Origin: Stenotrophomonas pavanii
Lineage (GTDB): Bacteria > Pseudomonadota > Gammaproteobacteria > Xanthomonadales > Xanthomonadaceae
Reading direction: 5' to 3'
Assembly (NCBI RefSeq): GCF_900101175.1
Contig: NZ_FNFQ01000008.1
Coordinates: forward strand, 124,001 to 188,000
DNA: 64,000 nt
A program made the position numbers and the translations under genes. The notes beneath the pieces were generated by a model. The model saw only the letters and a list, made by a program, of their open reading frames with translations. It did not search any database and was not told the origin of the DNA. This document shows positions 40,379 through 50,522 of the stretch, piece by piece (position 1 is the stretch's first letter; the number at the start of each line of letters is the position of its first letter).

Positions 40379-41049
40379 CCGAAACCGTCGACAAGCTCGG
40401 GGCCCATGAAGTCGCTGCCTGGTTGCGGCGTCATCCCGGCTTCCTCAAGCAGTTCCCGGACCTGGCGCTGACCCTGGTGGTGCCGCGTGATGACGGCCCG
40501 ACCGCGTCGCTGGCCAGCTACCAGCTGGAAGTCCTGCGCGAGAAGAACCGCGAGCTGGCGCGACGGTTGGCCGACCTGGGCGCGACCGCCCAGGTCAATG
40601 AACGGCTGGCGGTGCGTACGCACCAGCTGACCCTGGCACTGATGAAGCAGGACAACGCGGCTGACACCCTGCGCGCGATGGCCGCATCGCTTCAGGAAGA
40701 CTTCGCCGGCGACCTGGTGCGGCTGGTGGTGCATGCGCCGGTGGCCGGGCTGGAGCAGGCCGACTGGCTGCAGGTGATCGCTGCCGATGATCCGCAGCTG
40801 GGGCCGTTCCGCGACTGCCTGAAGGACGGCGAGCCGATCTGCGGCCGCCTGCAGCCGGAAAAGAACGCCGTGCTGTACGGCGCGCGCAGCGAGGAAGTGC
40901 AGACCACCGCGCTGCTGCCACTGCCAGGGGTGGGCCTGATCGCGGTCGGCAGCCACGACCCGAACCGCTTCTACCCGGGCATGGGCACGTTGTTCCTGCG
41001 CATGATGGGCGACGCCCTGGCCACTGGCCTGAAGCGCTTCGCGGGCTGA
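40375..41049 (+). CDS. DUF484 family protein
   Basis: A 224-residue cytoplasmic protein of the DUF484 (YigA) family, a GAF-like fold of unknown function that lies between dapF and xerC in many gammaproteobacteria. [23 protein letters not shown] and the heptad-like [21 protein letters not shown] coiled-coil stretch are typical. The C-terminal [17 protein letters not shown] is also conserved. It overlaps dapF by 4 nt. Confidence 0.92.
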   Translation: MTETVDKLGAHEVAAWLRRHPGFLKQFPDLALTLVVPRDDGPTASLASYQLEVLREKNRELARRLADLGATAQVNERLAVRTHQLTLALMKQDNAADTLRAMAASLQEDFAGDLVRLVVHAPVAGLEQADWLQVIAADDPQLGPFRDCLKDGEPICGRLQPEKNAVLYGARSEEVQTTALLPLPGVGLIAVGSHDPNRFYPGMGTLFLRMMGDALATGLKRFAG

Positions 41050-41065
41050 GCAGGGCACGACGGCG

Positions 41066-41962
41066 ATGAGCGCGGTACAGGCCTTCCTGCAGCACCTGCA
41101 GGTGGAGCGGCGGATGTCGGCGCATACGCTGGATGCCTACCGCCGCGACCTGGACGCGCTGTCGGCCTGGGCCGAGCCGCGCGGCGTGGCCGTGGAAGCA
41201 CTGGATGCCGATGCGTTGCGCCAGTTCGTGGCCGATGAGCATCGCCGCGGGCTGTCGGCCAAGAGCCTGCAGCGCCGCCTGTCGGCCTGCCGAAGCTTCT
41301 ACGCCTGGCTGCTCAAGCACGGACGCGTCGAGGCCAGCCCGGCGGCGACGTTGAAGGCCCCGCGCGCGCCGCGCCGCTTGCCGCAGGTTCTCGATGCCGA
41401 TGAGGCCGTGCAGCTGGTCGAGCTGGAGCCGGACGGCGACCTCGGCCGCCGTGACCGCGCGCTGCTGGAGCTGTTCTATTCCTCGGGCCTGCGCCTGAGC
41501 GAAGTCTGCGCGCTGACCTGGCGCGATCTGGATTTCGACAGCGGCCTGGTCAACGTGCTGGGCAAGGGCAACCGCCAGCGCAGGGTGCCGTTCGGCCGGC
41601 CGGCGCGCGAAGCGCTGCAGGCCTGGCGCGCGGAAAGTGGTGGCGGCCCGGCTTCGCCGGTATTTCCCGGCCGCAACGGGCCGATCAGCCCGCGTGCGGT
41701 ACAGATCCGCATCCGCCAGCTGGCGCAGCGCCAGGGCCTGTTCAAGCAGGTGCACCCGCACATGCTGCGGCACAGTTTCGCCAGCCATATCCTGGAATCG
41801 TCCGGCGACCTGCGCGGCGTGCAGGAGCTGCTGGGCCACGCCGACATCGCCACCACGCAGATCTATACCCACCTCGATTTCCAGCACCTGGCCAAGGTCT
41901 ACGACGCCGCGCACCCGCGCGCGAAGCGCCGACGCAGCAACGACGGCAGCGGAGAAAGCTGA
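41066..41962 (+). CDS. xerC: Site-specific tyrosine recombinase XerC
   Basis: With XerD it resolves chromosome dimers at dif and plasmid multimers. A 298-residue protein: N-terminal SAM-like core-binding domain ([21 protein letters not shown]) and C-terminal catalytic domain. Catalytic residues include R in [16 protein letters not shown]232-x-x-R235 in [11 protein letters not shown] in [14 protein letters not shown] and nucleophile Y267. It follows the DUF484 gene by 16 nt and is 85 nt before hslV. Confidence 0.95.
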   Translation: MSAVQAFLQHLQVERRMSAHTLDAYRRDLDALSAWAEPRGVAVEALDADALRQFVADEHRRGLSAKSLQRRLSACRSFYAWLLKHGRVEASPAATLKAPRAPRRLPQVLDADEAVQLVELEPDGDLGRRDRALLELFYSSGLRLSEVCALTWRDLDFDSGLVNVLGKGNRQRRVPFGRPAREALQAWRAESGGGPASPVFPGRNGPISPRAVQIRIRQLAQRQGLFKQVHPHMLRHSFASHILESSGDLRGVQELLGHADIATTQIYTHLDFQHLAKVYDAAHPRAKRRRSNDGSGES

Positions 41963-42047
41963 ACGTTGCCCTTGCGGCAGCCGGTCGCGGGTGGCTTGAA
42001 GGGCGCAGCGCAGTCCCCACCTCTGGTTCTGTCACCCCGGAGGCATC

Positions 42048-42599
42048 ATGGACCCCAGTCAGAACCCCAACGTTTTCCACGCCACCACCATCGTCTGCGT
42101 CCGTCGCGGCGAGCACGTGGCCATTGCCGGCGACGGCCAGGTCACGCTGGGCCACACCGTGATGAAGGGCAATGCACGCAAGGTGCGCCGCCTTGGCCGC
42201 GACGGCCAGGTGCTGGCCGGATTCGCCGGCGCCGCGGCCGATGCCTTCACCCTGTTCGAGCTGTTCGAGGCCAAGCTGGAGAAGCACGGCCAGTTGCAGC
42301 GCGCAGCGGTCGAACTGGCCAAGGATTGGCGCACCGAGCGTCGCCTGGGGAAGCTGGAAGCCCTGTTGGCGGTGGCCGACAAGGAAACCTCGCTGATCAT
42401 CAGCGGCACCGGTGATGTGATCGAGCCGGAGGACGGCATCATCGCCATCGGCTCCGGTGGCTCGTACGCGCTGTCTGCGGCGCGCGCGCTGATGGCGCAC
42501 ACCGCACTGGATGCGCGCACCATTGCCAGCGAAGCGATCGGCATCGCCGGCGACATCTGCATCTACACCAACCGCAACGTGGTGGTCGAAGAGCTGTGA
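42048..42599 (+). CDS. hslV: HslV proteasome-like protease subunit
   Basis: The threonine-protease chamber of the HslUV (ClpQY) ATP-dependent protease. A 183-residue protein: the active-site threonine is the first T of [20 protein letters not shown], preceded here by a 12-residue N-terminal stretch ([12 protein letters not shown]) that must be cleaved, unlike the single Met in E. coli Hsl[14 protein letters not shown] and the C-terminal [14 protein letters not shown] are canonical. The ATG has a strong GGAGGCATC leader. Confidence 0.96.
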   Translation: MDPSQNPNVFHATTIVCVRRGEHVAIAGDGQVTLGHTVMKGNARKVRRLGRDGQVLAGFAGAAADAFTLFELFEAKLEKHGQLQRAAVELAKDWRTERRLGKLEALLAVADKETSLIISGTGDVIEPEDGIIAIGSGGSYALSAARALMAHTALDARTIASEAIGIAGDICIYTNRNVVVEEL

Positions 42600-42601
42600 G
42601 G

Positions 42602-42677
42602 GTAGCGCCGGCCGCTGGCCGGCAACCTCATGCTCCCCCGCACGCGTGCCTGGTTGCCGGCCAGCGGCCGGCACTAC
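42602..42677. repeat. SMAG repeat pair inside the hslVU operon
   Basis: Forward unit 42602-42624 (GTAGCGCC variant) and reverse unit 42655-42677 lie in the 103-nt gap between hslV and hslU. An RNA hairpin of this pair could alter the ratio of the two subunits. Confidence 0.9.
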
Positions 42678-42702
42678 CGACAAAGAATCCGTGAGCACAT
42701 CC

Positions 42703-44076
42703 ATGTCGAAGATCGAAGTTTCCTCCGCCACCATGACCCCGCGCGAGATCGTGCAGGAACTGGACCGACACATCGTCGGCCAGCACGACGCCAAGCGCGC
42801 GGTGGCCATCGCCCTGCGCAACCGCTGGCGCCGCATGCAGCTGGTGCCCGAGCTGCGCAATGAAGTGATGCCGAAGAACATCCTGATGATCGGCCCGACC
42901 GGCGTCGGCAAGACCGAGATCGCGCGCCGCCTGGCCACCCTGGCCAACGCGCCGTTCGTGAAGGTCGAAGCGACCCGCTTCACCGAAGTCGGCTATGTCG
43001 GCAAGGACGTCGAGCAGATCATCCGCGACCTGGCCGATACCGCGGTCAAGCTGTATCGCGAACAGGCCAAGGTGCGCGTGCGCACCCAGGCCGAAGAGCG
43101 CGCCGAAGACCGCATCCTCGATGCACTGCTGCCGCGCCGCAGCGGTGGCATCGGTTTCGATCCGGAAGTGGCGCGCAACGAGCCGTCGGCGCAGGACAAC
43201 GAGACCCGCATCAAGTTCCGCAAGATGCTGCGCAACGGCGAGCTGGACGAGCGCGAGATCGAGCTGGACCTGGCCGCGAACGTGAGCATGGACATCATGA
43301 CCCCGCCGGGCATGGAGGAAATGGGCCAGCAGCTGAAGTCGATGTTCGCCAACCTCGGCGGCGGCGCCAAGGCGCACAAGCGCACGCTGACCATCAAGGC
43401 CGCGCGCCCGTTGCTGGTCGAGGAAGAGGCCGGCAAGCTGGTCAACGAGGACGACATCCGTACCGCCGCGATCGAAGCCTGCGAGCAGCATGGCATCGTC
43501 TTCATCGACGAGATCGACAAGGTCGCCAAGCGCGGTGACAACGTGGGCGGTGGTGATGTATCGCGCGAAGGCGTGCAGCGTGACCTGCTGCCGCTGGTGG
43601 AAGGCTCCAACGTGTCCACCAAGTACGGCACGATCAAGACCGACCACATCCTGTTCATCGCGTCGGGCGCGTTCCACCTGGCCAAGCCCAGCGACCTGAT
43701 TCCGGAACTGCAGGGTCGTTTCCCGATCCGCGTTGAACTGGGTGCACTGAGCAAGCATGACTTCGTGCGCATCCTGACCGAACCGAAGGCCGCGCTGACC
43801 AAGCAGTACGAAGCACTGCTGGCCACCGAAGGGGTCAAGGTCAGCTTCACCGCCGATGCCATCGACCGCCTGGCCGAGATCGCCTTCCAGGTGAACGAGC
43901 GCCAGGAGAACATCGGTGCCCGCCGCCTGCACACCGTGCTGGAGCGCCTGCTGGATTCACTCAGCTACGAGGCACCGGACCGTGACGGTGAAAGCCTGGC
44001 GATCGACAGCGCCTACGTGGACAAGCACCTGGGCGAGCTGGTGCAGGATCCGGACCTGAGCCGCTACATCCTGTAA
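42703..44076 (+). CDS. hslU: HslU AAA+ unfoldase subunit
   Basis: ATPase that unfolds substrates into HslV. A 457-residue protein with [16 protein letters not shown] at the start, Walker A GPTGVGKT at 64-71, Walker [10 protein letters not shown], an intermediate domain (about 110-230), and the C-terminal YIL that inserts into HslV ([12 protein letters not shown]). ATG 42703 has a weak site; an in-frame GTG 12 nt upstream is an alternative. A terminator follows. Confidence 0.96.
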   Translation: MSKIEVSSATMTPREIVQELDRHIVGQHDAKRAVAIALRNRWRRMQLVPELRNEVMPKNILMIGPTGVGKTEIARRLATLANAPFVKVEATRFTEVGYVGKDVEQIIRDLADTAVKLYREQAKVRVRTQAEERAEDRILDALLPRRSGGIGFDPEVARNEPSAQDNETRIKFRKMLRNGELDEREIELDLAANVSMDIMTPPGMEEMGQQLKSMFANLGGGAKAHKRTLTIKAARPLLVEEEAGKLVNEDDIRTAAIEACEQHGIVFIDEIDKVAKRGDNVGGGDVSREGVQRDLLPLVEGSNVSTKYGTIKTDHILFIASGAFHLAKPSDLIPELQGRFPIRVELGALSKHDFVRILTEPKAALTKQYEALLATEGVKVSFTADAIDRLAEIAFQVNERQENIGARRLHTVLERLLDSLSYEAPDRDGESLAIDSAYVDKHLGELVQDPDLSRYIL

Positions 44077-44084
44077 CGCCCGAT

Positions 44085-44122
44085 GGGGTCGGATCCTTCG
44101 CCGCGGCGAGGGCTCTGGCCCC
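44085..44122. repeat. GGGGTC-type intergenic hairpin (copy 3)
   Basis: GGGGTCGGATCC at the left and GGGCTCTGGCCCC at the right, a decayed palindrome 9 nt after hslU. Confidence 0.5.
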
Positions 44123-44136
44123 GCCCGCTGCAACAG

Positions 44137-44163
44137 AAAAGGCCGCCGCAAGGCGGCCTTTTT
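44137..44163. terminator. Bidirectional terminator between hslU and the convergent oxidoreductase
   Basis: AAAAAGGCCGCC and GGCGGCCTTTTT form a perfect stem with A and T runs at both ends, 60 nt after hslU and 10 nt from the stop of the minus-strand gene. Confidence 0.88.
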
Positions 44164-44172
44164 CTTGTGCGG

Positions 44173-45165
44173 TCAGCGCGATGGCCGGGTGCGGTAGTCC
44201 CGCAGCACCTGGTCGATCACCGCACTGGTGCGCGCAGCGGTGGCGCCGGTCGATGGCGAACGGCCGCTGCCACGCAGCTCGCCCACGAGGCGCGCGATCA
44301 ACGGCTGCTGGACCGACGGCGGGTTCGGGATGTCGAAGGCCTGCACGCCCGCTTCGGTTTCCAGCACCACCGGTACATCCTCGAAGGTCGCAAAGCGCAG
44401 CTGGCCACGGTCGCCGGTGATCTCGATCTCATCCTGGCGACGGAACGCGCAGAAGCTCCATTGCGCGATGCCATGCACGCCTGGCCCGATGCGGAAGCAC
44501 ATCGAGACGCTGTCCTCGGCGGCGTAAGCGCCGGTCGACGAACTGGCCAGGCCGCGTACATCGCTCAGCGGCCCCAGCAGATGGTCGAGCAGGTCCAGCG
44601 TGTGCGAGCCCAGGTCGACGAACAGCCCGCCGCCAGCGATGGCGGGGTTGGTCCGCCAGAAATCCGGCGATGCGGCAGCCGCCGAATGCGGCCGGTGCAG
44701 GGTCGCGCGCACGCTGCGCGGCGTACCGATCGCGCCGCTGTCCAGCAGCTGCTTCACCTGCGCGAAACGGGGCAGGGCACGGCGGTAATAAGCCACGAAC
44801 ACCGGCACGCCGCAGCGCGCGCTGGCGTCCAGAACGCGTTCGCATTCGCCATGGTCCATTGCCATCGGCTTTTCGATGTAGACCGGCTTGCCTGCGGCGA
44901 TCGCCTGCAATGCGTACTGCATGTGCGTGGAGGGTGGGGTGGCGACGTACACCGCGTTCACTTCAGGATCCGCGATCAGTGCATCGGCATCCGCGTACCA
45001 GCGCGCAATCGCGTGGCGGCGCGCATAGTCTTCGGCCAATGCGGCATTGCGGCGCATGACCGCCGCCACCCGCGAGCCGGGCGTACTGGCCAGCGCCGGA
45101 CCGCTCTTCTTCTCGGTGACGCTGCCGCAGCCGATGAAGCCCCACACCACGTTGTCCAGGATCAT
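44173..45165 (-). CDS. Gfo/Idh/MocA family oxidoreductase
   Basis: A 330-residue NAD(P)-dependent sugar or polyol dehydrogenase family member. The Rossmann opening is VWGFIGCGSVTEKKSGPAL, the EKPMAM motif holds the catalytic-region lysine, and NPAIAGGGLFVDLGSHTLDLLDHLLG is the conserved substrate-domain segment. Substrate unknown. It is just upstream of, and codirectional with, smeT's end; 45 nt separate it from the smeT stop, so it may be read through from smeT. Confidence 0.88.
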   Translation of the reverse strand: MILDNVVWGFIGCGSVTEKKSGPALASTPGSRVAAVMRRNAALAEDYARRHAIARWYADADALIADPEVNAVYVATPPSTHMQYALQAIAAGKPVYIEKPMAMDHGECERVLDASARCGVPVFVAYYRRALPRFAQVKQLLDSGAIGTPRSVRATLHRPHSAAAASPDFWRTNPAIAGGGLFVDLGSHTLDLLDHLLGPLSDVRGLASSSTGAYAAEDSVSMCFRIGPGVHGIAQWSFCAFRRQDEIEITGDRGQLRFATFEDVPVVLETEAGVQAFDIPNPPSVQQPLIARLVGELRGSGRSPSTGATAARTSAVIDQVLRDYRTRPSR

Positions 45166-45210
45166 CGATCTACCCTTGCAGGGGTGCCGCAGTGATGGGA
45201 GCAGCCTCGT

Positions 45211-45870
45211 TCACGCCTCGGGCAGCGGCTCGGGGACGGTGCCGGGAACGAACACGCCGTCCTTCACGTAGGCAGCCAGAGTCATGTCCAGCGCGAGCAT
45301 GCCATCGCGCTTGAGGTCCATCAGGTCCGGTTCGACCATCGCGCCGTGCAGCACGCCCAGCACGGTCGCGTGCAGCATGCGTGCGGCGATCTTGGGGTCG
45401 GCACCCTCGCGCAGCTGGCCCAGGTCGCGGGCGCGGCGCAGGGCGCGCTCCATCCGGTCCAGCGCATCACGGAAGCCGGCCTGCTGCATTTCGGTCAGTA
45501 CCCGGGTGTCGGCCGAGGCATCACTGCGCAGCATGATCTCCATGGTCTTGCGCAGGCGCTCGTCCTCGGACAGCTCGATGAACGAGTGGATCATCACCGC
45601 GCGCAGGTCGTGCACCGGGGTATCGCGCTGGTCGGTCGAGGTGCGCTCCAGTTCCTGCATGAAGGGCAGGTGCACGCGTTCGACGATCGCGGCCAGCACC
45701 TCGCTCTTGTTCTTGAAGTGCCAGTAGACCGCGCCGCGGGTGTAACCGGCGCGGGCACCGATCATCTCCAGCGTGGTCCGGGCCACGCCGTGTTCATGGA
45801 AGCAGGCTTCGGCGGCGTCAAGGATGCCTTCCCGGGTTGCCTGGGTGTCCTCTTTGGTCTTGCGGGCCAT
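45211..45870 (-). CDS. smeT: TetR-family repressor of the SmeDEF efflux pump
   Basis: A 219-residue TetR regulator. The helix-turn-helix is TTLEMIGARAGYTRGAVYWHFKNKSEVL, and the C-terminal ligand domain is like TtgR/AcrR. Length and sequence match S. maltophilia SmeT, which represses smeDEF and itself; mutations in it cause multidrug resistance. I see no truncation or insertion. The start ATG (45870) is 43 nt from the operator. The frame extends upstream but without homology. Confidence 0.96.
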   Translation of the reverse strand: MARKTKEDTQATREGILDAAEACFHEHGVARTTLEMIGARAGYTRGAVYWHFKNKSEVLAAIVERVHLPFMQELERTSTDQRDTPVHDLRAVMIHSFIELSEDERLRKTMEIMLRSDASADTRVLTEMQQAGFRDALDRMERALRRARDLGQLREGADPKIAARMLHATVLGVLHGAMVEPDLMDLKRDGMLALDMTLAAYVKDGVFVPGTVPEPLPEA

Positions 45871-45912
45871 GGATGGGTACGAGTGCGGGTGAAACGTGGC
45901 TGAATTGTACCT

Positions 45913-45944
45913 GTTTACAAACAAACAAGCATGTATGTATATTT
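45913..45944. promoter_or_regulatory. SmeT operator in the smeT-smeD intergenic region
   Basis: An A/T-rich pseudo-palindrome of direct and inverted ACAAAC / GTATGT units (ACAAACAAACAAGC then ATGTATGTATAT) is unlike anything nearby. It lies between the divergent smeT and smeD genes at the place where the 28-bp SmeT operator has been described, overlapping both promoters. Confidence 0.85.
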
Positions 45945-46078
45945 CGCTCCCATCATTCCCGCCGTGTACCTGGCAGGCCGCCCGTGGCTGCCGCCGCACG
46001 CCGGAGCGCGTTGCCTGCCGGCCCGATCGGTCGATATCAGCGCTTTTTGAGATTCCTTCCCCTGAGAGCCTTTCCGTC

Positions 46079-47263
46079 ATGTTGCTGAGCCGAATCCGAC
46101 CCATTGCGTTGTCGCTGGCGATCGCTGCGACCGTGGCTGCCTGTGGCGGCCAACCCCAGGCCCCCGAGCAGGGCCCGGGCGAGGTCAGCGTGGTCACCCT
46201 GAAGTCCGAGACCGTGGGCCTGACCCGCGAACTGCCGGGCCGTACCAATGCCTTCCTGGTTGCCGAAGTGCGCCCGCAGGTCAATGGCATCGTCGCCAAG
46301 CGCCTGTTCACCGAGGGCGGCATGGTCAAGGCCGGCGAGCCGCTGTACCAGCTCGACGACGCCAGCTACCGCGCCCAGGCCAACAACGCCCGCGCCCAGC
46401 TGGCCCGTGCCGAAGCCACCGCCAATGCCGCCCGCCTGAGCGCCAGGCGCATCACCGAGCTGGCCAAGGTCGATGCGGTCAGCCAGCAGGACCTGGAAAA
46501 CGCCGTGGCCGCGCAGAAGCAGGCCGAAGCGGACGTCGGTGCCGCCAAGGCCTCGCTGGATGCGGCCAACGTCACCCTGGGCTACGCCCGCATCACTGCG
46601 CCGATCAGCGGCCGCATCGGCAAGTCCAGCGTCACCCAGGGTGCGCTGGTCAGCGCCGGTCAGGCCAATGCGCTGGCCACGGTGCAGCAGCTGGACCCGA
46701 TCTATGTCGACCTGACCCAGTCTTCGGCCGAGCTGCTGCAGCTGCGCCGCGAACTGGCTGCCGGCCGCCTGCAGGACAACCAGACCCTCCCGGTCAGCAT
46801 CCTGATGGAAGACGGCAGCACCTTCGAGCACAAGGGCACGCTGGAGTTCTCCGAAGTCAGCGTCGATCCGACCACCGGCAGCTTCGGCCTGCGCGTGAAG
46901 GTGGACAACCCGGACGGCCTGCTGATGCCGGGCATGTACGTGCGTGCGGTGATCGGCGGCGGCGTGCGCAGCGATGCGGTGCTGGTGCCGATGCAGGGCA
47001 TCGCCCGCGACCCGAAGGGCGACACCACCGCGATGGTGGTCGGCAAGGACAACAAGGTCGAAGTGCGCCCGGTCAAGGTCAGCCGCACGGTCGGCGACAA
47101 GTGGCTGGTCGAGGACGGCCTGAAGGCCGGCGACAGGGTCATCGTCGAAGGCCTGCAGAAGATCGGCCCCGGCATGCCGGTCAAGGCCACCGAGAAGGGC
47201 GCAGCTCCGGCCACGCCGGCAGCGACCGCCCAGCCTGCCGCCCCGGCCGGCGACGCGAAGTAA
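46079..47263 (+). CDS. smeD: SmeD, RND efflux periplasmic adaptor lipoprotein
   Basis: Membrane-fusion protein of the SmeDEF multidrug pump of S. maltophilia. A 394-residue lipoprotein with lipobox AATVAAC, the lipoyl segment PQVNGIVAKRLFTEGGMVKAGEPLYQLD, a coiled-coil hairpin (about 95-165), the second lipoyl half (ITAPISGRIGKSSVTQGALV) and an Ala/Pro-rich tail. ATG at 46079 is chosen because it gives the lipoprotein signal; the frame opens earlier in the operator region. smeE follows after 12 nt. Confidence 0.96.
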   Translation: MLLSRIRPIALSLAIAATVAACGGQPQAPEQGPGEVSVVTLKSETVGLTRELPGRTNAFLVAEVRPQVNGIVAKRLFTEGGMVKAGEPLYQLDDASYRAQANNARAQLARAEATANAARLSARRITELAKVDAVSQQDLENAVAAQKQAEADVGAAKASLDAANVTLGYARITAPISGRIGKSSVTQGALVSAGQANALATVQQLDPIYVDLTQSSAELLQLRRELAAGRLQDNQTLPVSILMEDGSTFEHKGTLEFSEVSVDPTTGSFGLRVKVDNPDGLLMPGMYVRAVIGGGVRSDAVLVPMQGIARDPKGDTTAMVVGKDNKVEVRPVKVSRTVGDKWLVEDGLKAGDRVIVEGLQKIGPGMPVKATEKGAAPATPAATAQPAAPAGDAK

Positions 47264-47275
47264 GCGGAGAACCCC

Positions 47276-50200
47276 ATGGCACGCTTTTTCATCGATCGAC
47301 CCATCTTTGCGTGGGTGATCGCCATCATCATCATGCTCGCCGGCGGCCTGGCCCTGTTCAAGCTGCCGGTCTCGATGTACCCCAACGTCGCACCGCCGGC
47401 GGTGGAAATCAGCGCCACCTACCCGGGTGCGTCGGCCAAGGTGGTCGAGGACTCGGTGACGCAGATCATCGAGCAGAACATGAAGGGCCTTGATGGCCTG
47501 ATCTACTTCTCCTCCAACAGCTCGTCCAACGGCCAGGCCACCATCACCCTGACCTTCGAGAGCGGCACCAACCCGGACATCGCCCAGGTGCAGGTGCAGA
47601 ACAAGCTGCAGCTGGCCATGCCGCTGCTGCCGCAGGAAGTGCAGCGGCAGGGCATCAACGTGGCCAAGTCCAGCTCGGGCTTCCTGAACGTCATCGCGTT
47701 CGTGTCCGAGAATGGCAGCATGGACGCCAACGACATCGCCGACTACGTCGGTTCCAATGTCGTCGACCGCCTGAGCCGCGTGCCGGGCGTGGGCAACATC
47801 CAGGTGTTCGGTGGCAAGTACGCCATGCGCATCTGGCTGGACCCGAACAAGCTGCATACCTATGGCCTGTCGGTGCCGGAAGTGACCGCTGCGATCAAGG
47901 CGCAGAATGCCCAGGTGGCGATCGGCCAGCTCGGCGGTGCGCCGTCGGTGAAGGGCCAGCAGCTCAACGCCACCATCAACGCGCAGTCGCGCCTGCAGAC
48001 CCCGGAGCAGTTCCGCAACATCATCGTGCGCGGCGCGCAGGACGGTGCCGAGCTGCGCCTGGGCGACGTTGCCCGTGTCGAACTGGGTGCCGAATCCTAT
48101 GACTTCGTCACCCGTCACAACGGACAGCCGGCCAGCGGCCTGGCGGTCACCCTGGCCACCGGCGCCAACGCGCTGGACACCGCCGCAGGCGTGAACGCTG
48201 CGCTGGAGGACATGAAGAGCTTCTTCCCGGCCGGGTTGAAGGCCGAGGTCCCGTACGACACCACCCCGTTCGTGCGCGTGTCGATCAAGGGCGTGGTGCA
48301 GACCCTGATCGAAGCGATCGTGCTGGTGTTCGTGGTGATGTACCTGTTCCTGCAGAACTTCCGCGCCACCCTGATCCCGACCATCGCGGTGCCGGTGGTG
48401 CTGCTGGGTACGTTCGGCGTGCTGGCGATGCTGGGCTTCTCGGTGAACATGCTGACCATGTTCGCGATGGTGCTGGCGATCGGCCTGCTGGTGGACGATG
48501 CCATCGTGGTGGTGGAGAACGTCGAGCGCATCATGTCCGAGGAAGGACTGTCGCCGCTTGAAGCGACCCGCAAGTCGATGGGCCAGATCACCGGTGCGCT
48601 GGTCGGCATCGGCCTGGTGCTGTCGGCGGTGTTCGTGCCGATGGCCTTCATGAGCGGCTCCACCGGCGTGATCTACCGCCAGTTCTCGGCCACGATCGTC
48701 TCGGCGATGGCGCTGTCGGTGCTGGTCGCGATCGTGCTGACCCCGGCGCTGTGCGCGACCCTGCTCAAGCCGCTGAAGAAGGGCGAGCACCACGTCGCCC
48801 ACCGTGGCCTGGCCGGTCGCTTCTTCAATGGCTTCAACCGCGGCTTCGACCGCACCAGCGAACGCTACCAGCGCGGCGTGCGCGGCATCATCCACCGTCC
48901 GTGGCGCTTCATGGGCATCGTGGCGGCGCTGTTCGTGCTGATGGGCGTGCTGTTCGTGCGCCTGCCCAGCTCGTTCCTGCCCAACGAAGACCAGGGCGTG
49001 CTGATGGCGCTGGTGCAGGCGCCGGTCGGCGCCACCCAGGAGCGCACGCTGGAATCGATCGCGGCACTGGAAAACCACTTCCTGCAGAACGAGAAGGACG
49101 CGGTGGACTCGGTGTTCTCGGTGCAGGGCTTCAGCTTCGCCGGCATGGGCCAGAATGCGGGCATGGCGTTCGTCAAGCTGAAGGACTGGAGCGAGCGTGA
49201 CGCCAACAATGGCGTGATGCCGATCACCGGCCGCGCGATGGCGGCACTGGGCCAGATCAAGGATGCCTTCATCTTCGCCTTCCCGCCGCCGGCCATTCCG
49301 GAACTGGGTACCGCCTCGGGCTACACCTTCTTCCTGAAGGACAACAGTGGCCAGGGCCACGAGGCACTGGTGGCCGCGCGCAACCAGCTGCTTGGCCTTG
49401 CCGCCGGCAGCAAGAAGCTGGCCAACGTGCGCCCGAACGGCCAGGAAGACACGCCGCAGTTCCGCATCGACATCGACGCAGCCAAGGCAACCTCGCTGGG
49501 GCTGTCGATCGACCAGATCAACGGCACGCTGGCGGCCGCATGGGGCAGTTCGTACATCGATGACTTCGTCGATCGCGGCCGCGTCAAGCGCGTGTTCGTG
49601 CAGGCCGACCAGGCGTTCCGCATGGTGCCGGAGGACTTCGATCTCTGGTCCGTGAAGAACGACAAGGGCGAGATGGTGCCGTTCAGCGCCTTTGCCACCA
49701 AGCACTGGGACTACGGCTCGCCGCGCCTGGAGCGCTACAACGGCGTATCGGCAATGGAAATCCAGGGTGAACCGGCCCCGGGTGTTGCCTCCGGTGATGC
49801 CATGGCCGAAATCGAGCAGCTGGCCAAGCAGTTGCCGGCAGGCTTCGGCATCGAGTGGACGGCGATGTCCTACCAGGAGCGCCAGGCCGGCTCGCAGACG
49901 CCGCTGCTGTACACGCTGTCGCTGATGATCGTGTTCCTGTGCCTGGCCGCGATGTACGAAAGCTGGAGCGTGCCGACCGCGGTACTGCTGGCCGCCCCGC
50001 TGGGCATCCTCGGTGCCGTGCTGGCCAACACCTTCAAGGGCCTGGAGCGCGACATCTACTTCCAGGTGGCGATGCTGACCACGGTGGGCCTGACCAGCAA
50101 GAACGCGATCCTGATCGTCGAGTTCGCCAAGGAAAACCTGGAGAAGGGCGCCAGCCTGGTCGACGCGATCATGCACGCCGTGCGCGACCGCCTGCGCCCG

Positions 50201-50398
50201 ATCGTGATGACTTCGCTGGCCTTCGGCATGGGCGTGGTACCGCTGGCGATTTCCAGCGGTGCCGGCTCCGGCGCCAAGCAGGCGATCGGCACCGGCGTGC
50301 TGGGCGGCATGATCGTCGGCACCGTGCTCGGCGTGTTCTTCGTGCCGCTGTTCTTCGTGGTGGTGCAGCGCGTGTTCAAGCGCAAGTCCGCGACGTAA
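47276..50398 (+). CDS. smeE: SmeE, RND multidrug efflux transporter
   Basis: Inner-membrane proton-driven pump of SmeDEF, exporting quinolones, tetracyclines, macrolides, chloramphenicol and others. 1040 residues, the HAE1 length, twelve membrane helices in two repeats and two large periplasmic loops. The proton-relay aspartates lie in the helix containing [18 protein letters not shown]; the start [17 protein letters not shown] is canonical. The C-terminus [15 protein letters not shown] is complete. Start codon has a GGAGAACCCC site. Confidence 0.97.
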   Translation: MARFFIDRPIFAWVIAIIIMLAGGLALFKLPVSMYPNVAPPAVEISATYPGASAKVVEDSVTQIIEQNMKGLDGLIYFSSNSSSNGQATITLTFESGTNPDIAQVQVQNKLQLAMPLLPQEVQRQGINVAKSSSGFLNVIAFVSENGSMDANDIADYVGSNVVDRLSRVPGVGNIQVFGGKYAMRIWLDPNKLHTYGLSVPEVTAAIKAQNAQVAIGQLGGAPSVKGQQLNATINAQSRLQTPEQFRNIIVRGAQDGAELRLGDVARVELGAESYDFVTRHNGQPASGLAVTLATGANALDTAAGVNAALEDMKSFFPAGLKAEVPYDTTPFVRVSIKGVVQTLIEAIVLVFVVMYLFLQNFRATLIPTIAVPVVLLGTFGVLAMLGFSVNMLTMFAMVLAIGLLVDDAIVVVENVERIMSEEGLSPLEATRKSMGQITGALVGIGLVLSAVFVPMAFMSGSTGVIYRQFSATIVSAMALSVLVAIVLTPALCATLLKPLKKGEHHVAHRGLAGRFFNGFNRGFDRTSERYQRGVRGIIHRPWRFMGIVAALFVLMGVLFVRLPSSFLPNEDQGVLMALVQAPVGATQERTLESIAALENHFLQNEKDAVDSVFSVQGFSFAGMGQNAGMAFVKLKDWSERDANNGVMPITGRAMAALGQIKDAFIFAFPPPAIPELGTASGYTFFLKDNSGQGHEALVAARNQLLGLAAGSKKLANVRPNGQEDTPQFRIDIDAAKATSLGLSIDQINGTLAAAWGSSYIDDFVDRGRVKRVFVQADQAFRMVPEDFDLWSVKNDKGEMVPFSAFATKHWDYGSPRLERYNGVSAMEIQGEPAPGVASGDAMAEIEQLAKQLPAGFGIEWTAMSYQERQAGSQTPLLYTLSLMIVFLCLAAMYESWSVPTAVLLAAPLGILGAVLANTFKGLERDIYFQVAMLTTVGLTSKNAILIVEFAKENLEKGASLVDAIMHAVRDRLRPIVMTSLAFGMGVVPLAISSGAGSGAKQAIGTGVLGGMIVGTVLGVFFVPLFFVVVQRVFKRKSAT

Positions 50399-50406
50399 GC
50401 GAATCG

Positions 50407-50485
50407 GTAGTGCCGGCCGCTGGCCGGCACCTACTGCTTGCTTGATGTGAATCCAACGAGGTTGCCGGCCAGCGGCCGGCACTAC
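50407..50485. repeat. SMAG repeat pair between smeE and smeF
   Basis: Forward unit 50407-50429 and reverse unit 50463-50485 lie in the 124-nt gap inside the smeDEF operon. A hairpin in the transcript could lower smeF expression or stabilise the smeDE part. Confidence 0.9.
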
Positions 50486-50522
50486 CTCCTGCCATCCGGC
50501 AGTACCGATGGAAGCCATTCCC

